Part shown: positions 60,177 to 64,000 of the stretch, one piece after another | Numbering within the stretch: position 1 is the first letter of the stretch | Layout of the letters: each line of letters begins with the position of its first letter | Source: Novosphingobium sp. 28-62-57 | GTDB lineage: Bacteria > Pseudomonadota > Alphaproteobacteria > Sphingomonadales > Sphingomonadaceae | Direction: 5' to 3' | DNA length: 64,000 bases | NCBI GenBank assembly: GCA_002256985.1 | Contig: NCGO01000001.1 | Span: forward strand, 620,001-684,000 | Position numbers and translations under genes: made by a program | Notes under the pieces: generated by a model | Databases searched by the model: none | Seen by the model: the letters and a program-made list of their open reading frames with translations, nothing else | What the model was told of the DNA's origin: nothing

Positions 60177-60728
60177 ATGACAGCGTTTCGATCCACTTTT
60201 GTTGCCGCCGCCGCACTGGCGCTGTGTCAGGGACAATTGGCCCAAGCTGCAACCGCGGCTGAGGCGTGCATCAGCGAAAATGAAATGACCGGGCTGGTCG
60301 GGTTCGCTCTGCCATCGGCGCTGGATGGCGCGATGCGGGGGTGCAAGCCGCATCTTGCGACCACCGGCTATTTCGCGACGCGCGGAGGCGAGTTTCTGGA
60401 GCGCTATGCCGCGCGCAAGGATGCCAACTGGCCGATGGCCAAGTCTGCCTTCCTGAAGTTTGGCGGAAGCGGCGATGCCAAGATGAAGGATACCTTCTCC
60501 AAGCTTCCTGATGAGGCGGTCAAGCCCTTCGTCGAGGCGATGGTCAGCGAGATGGTGGGAAGCGAGATCAAGCCGGGCCAGTGCAAGGCGATTGAACGCG
60601 GTGTGCGCCTGCTCGCCCCGCTGCCGCCCGAAAACACCGCCGAGCTGGTGAGCTTCATTCTGACGATGGCGCCCGGTGCCAAGGGCAGCAAGGCGTCTGC
60701 TCTGCCGATCTGCAAGGCAGCGGATTGA
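60177..60728 (+). CDS. Secreted protein of unknown function
   Basis: No family recognised. From ATG 60177 (AGGAG 10 nt upstream) the product is 183 residues with a signal peptide ([20 protein letters not shown], cleaved near AQAAT). The mature part has three cysteines ([26 protein letters not shown], plus ICKAAD at the end), so disulfides are likely in the periplasm, and is predicted to be mostly helical. An earlier ATG at 60117 overlaps the ispDF stop but would bury the signal peptide. It sits between ispDF and the CinA-type gene in one transcription direction. Confidence 0.78.
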   Translation: MTAFRSTFVAAAALALCQGQLAQAATAAEACISENEMTGLVGFALPSALDGAMRGCKPHLATTGYFATRGGEFLERYAARKDANWPMAKSAFLKFGGSGDAKMKDTFSKLPDEAVKPFVEAMVSEMVGSEIKPGQCKAIERGVRLLAPLPPENTAELVSFILTMAPGAKGSKASALPICKAAD

Positions 60729-60732
60729 CCCG

Positions 60733-61236
60733 ATGGACAGTGTCCTGCCCAAAGTTATCGGCGATCTGGCGCGCCGGGTCATTGAAGAGAACGCCGCTAT
60801 TGGCCGCAAAGTGGCGGTTGCGGAAAGCTGCACCGGCGGGCTGGTTGCCGCAGCATTGACCGAAGTACCCGGCAGCTCGGCCGTGCTGGACCGCGGCTTT
60901 GTAACCTATTCCAACGAAGCCAAGCAAGAGATGCTGGGCGTTTCGGAAGACCTGATCGACACGTTTGGCGCGGTGTCGATTGCGGTGGCCTGGTCGATGG
61001 CGCAGGGTGCCTTGCGCAAATCGGGCGCGGATGTGGCTGTTGCCATCACCGGCGTGGCCGGGCCTGATGGGGGCTCAGATCAGAAGCCGGTGGGAACGGT
61101 GGTCTTTGCCTGCGCCAAGCGTGGCGAGGATCCCGAAGAGACCAACGCCGAACTCAAGCTGTTTGATACGGCGACCACCCGCGCCGATGTGCGGCTTCAG
61201 GCGACGTTGACCGCACTGGAGCTGCTGCTGCCGTAA
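60733..61236 (+). CDS. CinA C-terminal-type nicotinamide-nucleotide amidase (PncC)
   Basis: The 167-residue product is the stand-alone CinA C-terminal domain, which deamidates NMN to nicotinate mononucleotide in NAD recycling. The hallmark is [20 protein letters not shown] with the catalytic serine, followed by [20 protein letters not shown], the [16 protein letters not shown] helix and [20 protein letters not shown]. The N-terminal COG1058 domain of full CinA is absent. It starts 4 bases after the secreted-protein gene and overlaps convergent ratA by 40 bases. Confidence 0.92.
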   Translation: MDSVLPKVIGDLARRVIEENAAIGRKVAVAESCTGGLVAAALTEVPGSSAVLDRGFVTYSNEAKQEMLGVSEDLIDTFGAVSIAVAWSMAQGALRKSGADVAVAITGVAGPDGGSDQKPVGTVVFACAKRGEDPEETNAELKLFDTATTRADVRLQATLTALELLLP

Positions 61237-61658
61237 AGCTGTTCGGCGCGCCGCTCAAACGCGGCGACCATCTTGCGGAAGGCAGCGTCGATGTATTGTC
61301 CGGCCAGCCTTTCGAAAATGGCGTTGCGGAACGTGAAATCCACCGTGAAACCGATAGTGCAGCCGCCATCGGCATTGGGGGTGAAGGTCCAGTCGTTCTC
61401 AAGCCGCTTTAGCGGGCCGTCGATATATTCAACCTTGATTTCGGACGGCCTGACCTTGTGCACGCGCGAGGTGAATTTCTCGCGCAGGGCGCTGAAGCCG
61501 ACCAGCATGTCGGCGATCATCTCATCCTCGGAATCCGACTTGATTCGCGTGCCGACGACCCAGGGGAGAAATTCGGCATAGCGACGCACGTCGGCGACCA
61601 GATCGAACATCTGCTCTGCCGACCACTGCAGCGTGCGGGTTTCAACGATGCGGGGCAA
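61197..61658 (-). CDS. RatA/COQ10-type START-domain protein
   Basis: A 153-residue polyketide cyclase/START-fold protein (RatA-like; eukaryotic COQ10 is a homologue that binds ubiquinone). Visible are [53 protein letters not shown] and [20 protein letters not shown]. In E. coli RatA has been described as an inhibitor of ribosome subunit association, but the quinone-binding role seems likelier in general. The name RatA does not by itself mean toxin here, as no ratB-like antitoxin is adjacent. It follows lipA by 2 bases and is probably in its operon. Confidence 0.88.
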   Translation of the reverse strand: MPRIVETRTLQWSAEQMFDLVADVRRYAEFLPWVVGTRIKSDSEDEMIADMLVGFSALREKFTSRVHKVRPSEIKVEYIDGPLKRLENDWTFTPNADGGCTIGFTVDFTFRNAIFERLAGQYIDAAFRKMVAAFERRAEQLYGSSSSSAVNVA

Positions 61659-61660
61659 GA

Positions 61661-62605
61661 TCAGCCCTGCACTTCGGCTTTCCGCGCTTCTCTTGCGAGC
61701 TGCTCGTCGCGGGCAGCGCGCATCGCGCGGAAATCGTCGCCAGCGTGATAGCTGGAGCGGGTCAGCGGGGTGGCGGCAACTTGCAGAAAGCCCTTGGCCC
61801 GGGCAATCGCGCCATAGGCTTCGAACGCTTTGGGCGTGACGAATTCCATGACTTTGGCGTGCTTGGGCGTGGGCTGCAGGTATTGGCCCATCGTCAGGAA
61901 ATCGATCTGGGCCGAGCGCATATCGTCCATCACCTGATGCACTTCGAGCCGTTCTTCACCAAGGCCGAGCATCACGCCCGACTTGGTGAAGATGCGCGGG
62001 TTGTGGCGCTTGACCTGTTCGAGCAGGCGCAGCGAGGCGTAATAGCGCGCGCCGGGGCGGATTGTGGGATAGAGGCGGGGCACGGTTTCGAGGTTGTGAT
62101 TGTACACATCGGGCCCGGCATCGACGATGGCTTCGACCGCCGATTCCGCCTTGTTGCGGAAATCGGGCGTCAGGATTTCGATCGTGGTGTCCGGCGTCAT
62201 TTCACGCAGGGCCTGGATGACCTTCACGAAGTGGCCCGCGCCGCCATCGGGCAGGTCATCGCGGTCAACCGAGGTGATGACGATGTGTTCGAGGCCGAGC
62301 TTGGCAGCCGCGGTGGCGACGTTCAACGGCTCCATCGGATCGACCGCGCGGGGCATCCCGGTCTTCACGTTGCAGAACGCACAGGCCCGGGTGCAGACGT
62401 CGCCGAGAATCATCACGGTGGCGTGCTTCTTGGTCCAGCATTCGCCGATGTTGGGGCAAGCCGCTTCTTCGCAAACGGTGTTCAGGCCAAGCTCGCGCAT
62501 CAGGGCGCGGGTTTCGCCGTAGCCTTTGCTGGTCGGCGCTTTGACGCGGATCCAGTCTGGCTTGCGTTGACGTTCCGGGCGGAGGTTTTGGGCCGTGTCG
62601 TTCAT
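61661..62605 (-). CDS. lipA: Lipoyl synthase
   Basis: LipA inserts two sulfurs into octanoyl groups on E2 and H proteins. It is a radical SAM enzyme with two 4Fe-4S clusters. The 314-residue product has the auxiliary-cluster motif [13 protein letters not shown], the radical SAM motif [13 protein letters not shown], and the C-terminal [10 protein letters not shown] with the serine that ligates the auxiliary cluster. Its targets in this window are BkdB and PdhC. ratA follows directly downstream. The short divergent gap to the carbonic-anhydrase gene must contain the promoter. Confidence 0.95.
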   Translation of the reverse strand: MNDTAQNLRPERQRKPDWIRVKAPTSKGYGETRALMRELGLNTVCEEAACPNIGECWTKKHATVMILGDVCTRACAFCNVKTGMPRAVDPMEPLNVATAAAKLGLEHIVITSVDRDDLPDGGAGHFVKVIQALREMTPDTTIEILTPDFRNKAESAVEAIVDAGPDVYNHNLETVPRLYPTIRPGARYYASLRLLEQVKRHNPRIFTKSGVMLGLGEERLEVHQVMDDMRSAQIDFLTMGQYLQPTPKHAKVMEFVTPKAFEAYGAIARAKGFLQVAATPLTRSSYHAGDDFRAMRAARDEQLAREARKAEVQG

Positions 62606-62671
62606 GCCGATCAGATAGGATGTTCCGTCGGCACTTGAAAGACCCTATCGTTGCGGCCATTAGCACAGGGT

Positions 62672-63322
62672 ATGACCCAAAAAACGCCAGAACTTGAACA
62701 CCTGCTTGCAGGATACCGCCGCTTTCGGGAAACCGGCTGGAACCGCAGGCTGGATCGCTGGCGGGCGCTGAACGAAGGGCAGGAGCCGCGCGTGATGGTG
62801 ATCGCCTGCTCTGACAGCCGAGTCGACCCGGCGCAGATCTTCGATGTTGATCCTGGAGAGATTTTTGTGGTGCGCAATGTGGCTGCGATGGTGCCGCCCT
62901 TTGAAACCGCGCCGGGCCACCACGGTGTTTCAGCCGCACTCGAATTTGCCGTGCAAGTGCTGAAAGTGAAGGAAGTCATGGTCATGGGCCATGGCATGTG
63001 CGGCGGTTGCAAGGCCGCTTTGACTCAAAGCCTGAAGGGCACGGCGCCGGGCGACGGCGGCTTCGTGACAGACTGGATCGCACTGCTTGATGATGTGCGT
63101 GAAGAAGTGGTGCGCACCCACGGCACCAAGGGGCGCGAGGCCGAGCAGGCCATGGAACTGGCCGGCGTGCGGCAGAGCATTGCCAACTTGCGGACTTTCC
63201 CGTTCGTGCAGCGCAAGGAGCATGACGGCGAATTGCAGCTGCGAGGCGCGTTCTTCTCGATCTCAGACGGTTTGCTCCATGTCCTCGACAAGCAGACTGG
63301 TGAGTTTGCACCGGCTGTTTGA
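62672..63322 (+). CDS. Beta-class carbonic anhydrase
   Basis: Beta carbonic anhydrases interconvert CO2 and bicarbonate. The 216-residue product has the zinc site MVIACSDSRVDPAQIF (Cys and Asp-Arg dyad), FVVRNVAAMVPPFE, GVSAALEFAVQVLKVKEVMV and the His/Cys ligands in MGHGMCGGCKAAL. The start is ATG 62672; an earlier in-frame start would add seven residues. It is divergent from lipA across 66 bp. A bidirectional hairpin terminator follows. Confidence 0.94.
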   Translation: MTQKTPELEHLLAGYRRFRETGWNRRLDRWRALNEGQEPRVMVIACSDSRVDPAQIFDVDPGEIFVVRNVAAMVPPFETAPGHHGVSAALEFAVQVLKVKEVMVMGHGMCGGCKAALTQSLKGTAPGDGGFVTDWIALLDDVREEVVRTHGTKGREAEQAMELAGVRQSIANLRTFPFVQRKEHDGELQLRGAFFSISDGLLHVLDKQTGEFAPAV

Positions 63323-63356
63323 GGCCACAAGGCACTGACGAAAGATCGGTAACACG

Positions 63357-63387
63357 AAAAAGGGCGGCCCGATGGGACCGCCCTTTT
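63357..63387. terminator. Terminator shared by carbonic anhydrase and the convergent gene
   Basis: AAAGGGCGG pairs with CCGCCCTTT around an 11-nt loop. There are A residues before and T residues after the stem, so it can work in both directions. It lies between two convergent genes. Confidence 0.88.
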
Positions 63388-63411
63388 CTGTTTAGCCGCT
63401 ATTGGCAGGCG

Positions 63412-64000
63412 TCAGGGACGGCCCTGCGTGGTGGCAAAGGCGGACCAGAGCCGTGCGAGGGCAGCGCGAGGGCCGGTGACCTGCGCAAAGCTGGCCTTGG
63501 CTTCCTCGAACTTGTCCTGATCCACTTGTGCAATGCCCAGGCGGGTCAGCGCGCGATCCTTGTCAATCGCACCCTTTTCGAGCGCCATCTTGTACATTTC
63601 CTCGGCCTTGGCCGGTTCATCATACGAGAGATAGGCATCGGCCATGGCGAGCGCGCTCTTGCCGTCCTTGCCGGCGCGAGCTTCGCGATCGAGACCGGGC
63701 AGCGAGGCCTTGTCAGCCGCGATACGACCCTTGGCCTGTGCCAGAGCATCAGACACGAAGGCATCGTTGGTCTTGAGCACACCGGCCTTTACGCCCATGT
63801 CGGCAACCTTGATCACTTCGCCCGGAAGGCGGCGCGGGTCGGCAGCTTCGATATATTCGACATATTCCCGTTCGACATACTTGGGATCGTTCTGGAACCC
63901 GCCCGAGCGCAGCAGCAAGCGGCCAAGATCGACCGATTCCTGATTGGTGAACGTGCCGAATTCCCGCACCAGCTGGGCAGCGCCGAGCCAGTTGAGCGCG
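63412..64000 (-). CDS. TPR-like protein, 3' part (runs off the window)
   Basis: The minus-strand frame enters from beyond the right edge and ends at 63412, so only the C-terminal ~196 residues are seen. They contain helical repeat-like segments, with one clear TPR-type helix pair (KSALAMADAYLSYDEPAKAE, EMYKMALEKGAIDKDRALTR), followed by LGIAQVDQDKFEEAKASFAQ. The visible part also has KYVEREYVEYIEAADPRRLP. The rest and the start are outside. It is probably a secreted or cytoplasmic tetratricopeptide protein, without an assigned function. Confidence 0.8.
   Translation of the reverse strand, partial: ALNWLGAAQLVREFGTFTNQESVDLGRLLLRSGGFQNDPKYVEREYVEYIEAADPRRLPGEVIKVADMGVKAGVLKTNDAFVSDALAQAKGRIAADKASLPGLDREARAGKDGKSALAMADAYLSYDEPAKAEEMYKMALEKGAIDKDRALTRLGIAQVDQDKFEEAKASFAQVTGPRAALARLWSAFATTQGRP

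Noticed and set aside
61197-61658. Toxin-antitoxin module suggested by the name RatA
   Set aside because: No RatB-like partner is adjacent and the lipA-linked START-domain protein fits a COQ10-like quinone role better.

Overview
The window is high-GC chromosomal DNA from an alphaproteobacterium, most likely a sphingomonad close to Novosphingobium or Sphingobium. Pointers are the gene orders dusB-ntrB-ntrC-ntrY-ntrX-hfq-hflX and zapA-6S RNA-5-FTHF cyclo-ligase, the fused ispDF, DUF2842, PhaR, a eukaryote-type ProRS without editing insert, and several dispersed palindromic repeats of the kind common in sphingomonads. The assignment rests on gene order and protein appearance, not on a database search.

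Layout. 0-9 kb: host-attachment protein, recG, a secreted two-repeat protein, tRNA-Pro, thyA and a branched-chain 2-oxoacid dehydrogenase operon (bkdA1-bkdA2-bkdB) behind a promoter with an overlapping palindrome. 9-11 kb: two identical tRNA-Asp genes, DUF2842, 5-FTHF cyclo-ligase, 6S RNA, zapA. 11-18 kb: central carbon genes tkt, gap, a MOSC-domain gene, pgk, class I fba, then thiE. 18-35 kb: OPT transporter, efp, suhB, tRNA-Leu, radA, cvpA, an Fe-S scaffold homologue, an MHS-type transporter, alr, phaR, proS, an M28 peptidase, rnr and a UspA protein. 35-38.5 kb: pdhC, a YciA thioesterase and lpdA. 38.6-40.1 kb: a less GC-rich accessory patch beside tRNA-Ser with an HGG-motif protein and a membrane protein. 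40-49.4 kb: cell-wall genes (mltB, rlpA, dac), then tmk, holB, metG, tatD, an MBL hydrolase, a tiny membrane protein and mazG, many with 4-base start/stop overlaps. 49.4-58.8 kb: minus-strand nitrogen-control cluster ending in hfq and hflX. 58.9-64 kb: ispDF, a secreted protein, a CinA-type amidase, ratA, lipA, carbonic anhydrase and the 3' part of a TPR-like gene.

How the genes fit together: bkdB and pdhC are both lipoyl-bearing E2 proteins, so both depend on lipA, and the only E3 gene visible (lpdA) may serve both complexes. The nitrogen cluster links two sensor/regulator pairs to the RNA chaperone Hfq.

The most unusual observations are: (1) Hfq is a single 193-residue chain with two complete Sm domains that have diverged in RNA-contact positions; (2) hflX has no ATG/GTG/TTG before its conserved N-terminal domain and probably starts at a CTG overlapping the hfq stop; (3) dispersed palindromic repeats have entered genes, being translated in frame inside RNase R and inside the BkdB linker, and one supplies, within a hairpin, the ribosome binding site of bkdA2; (4) a roughly 180-bp MITE-like repeat family occurs four times; (5) NtrX has lost the GAFTGA loop.
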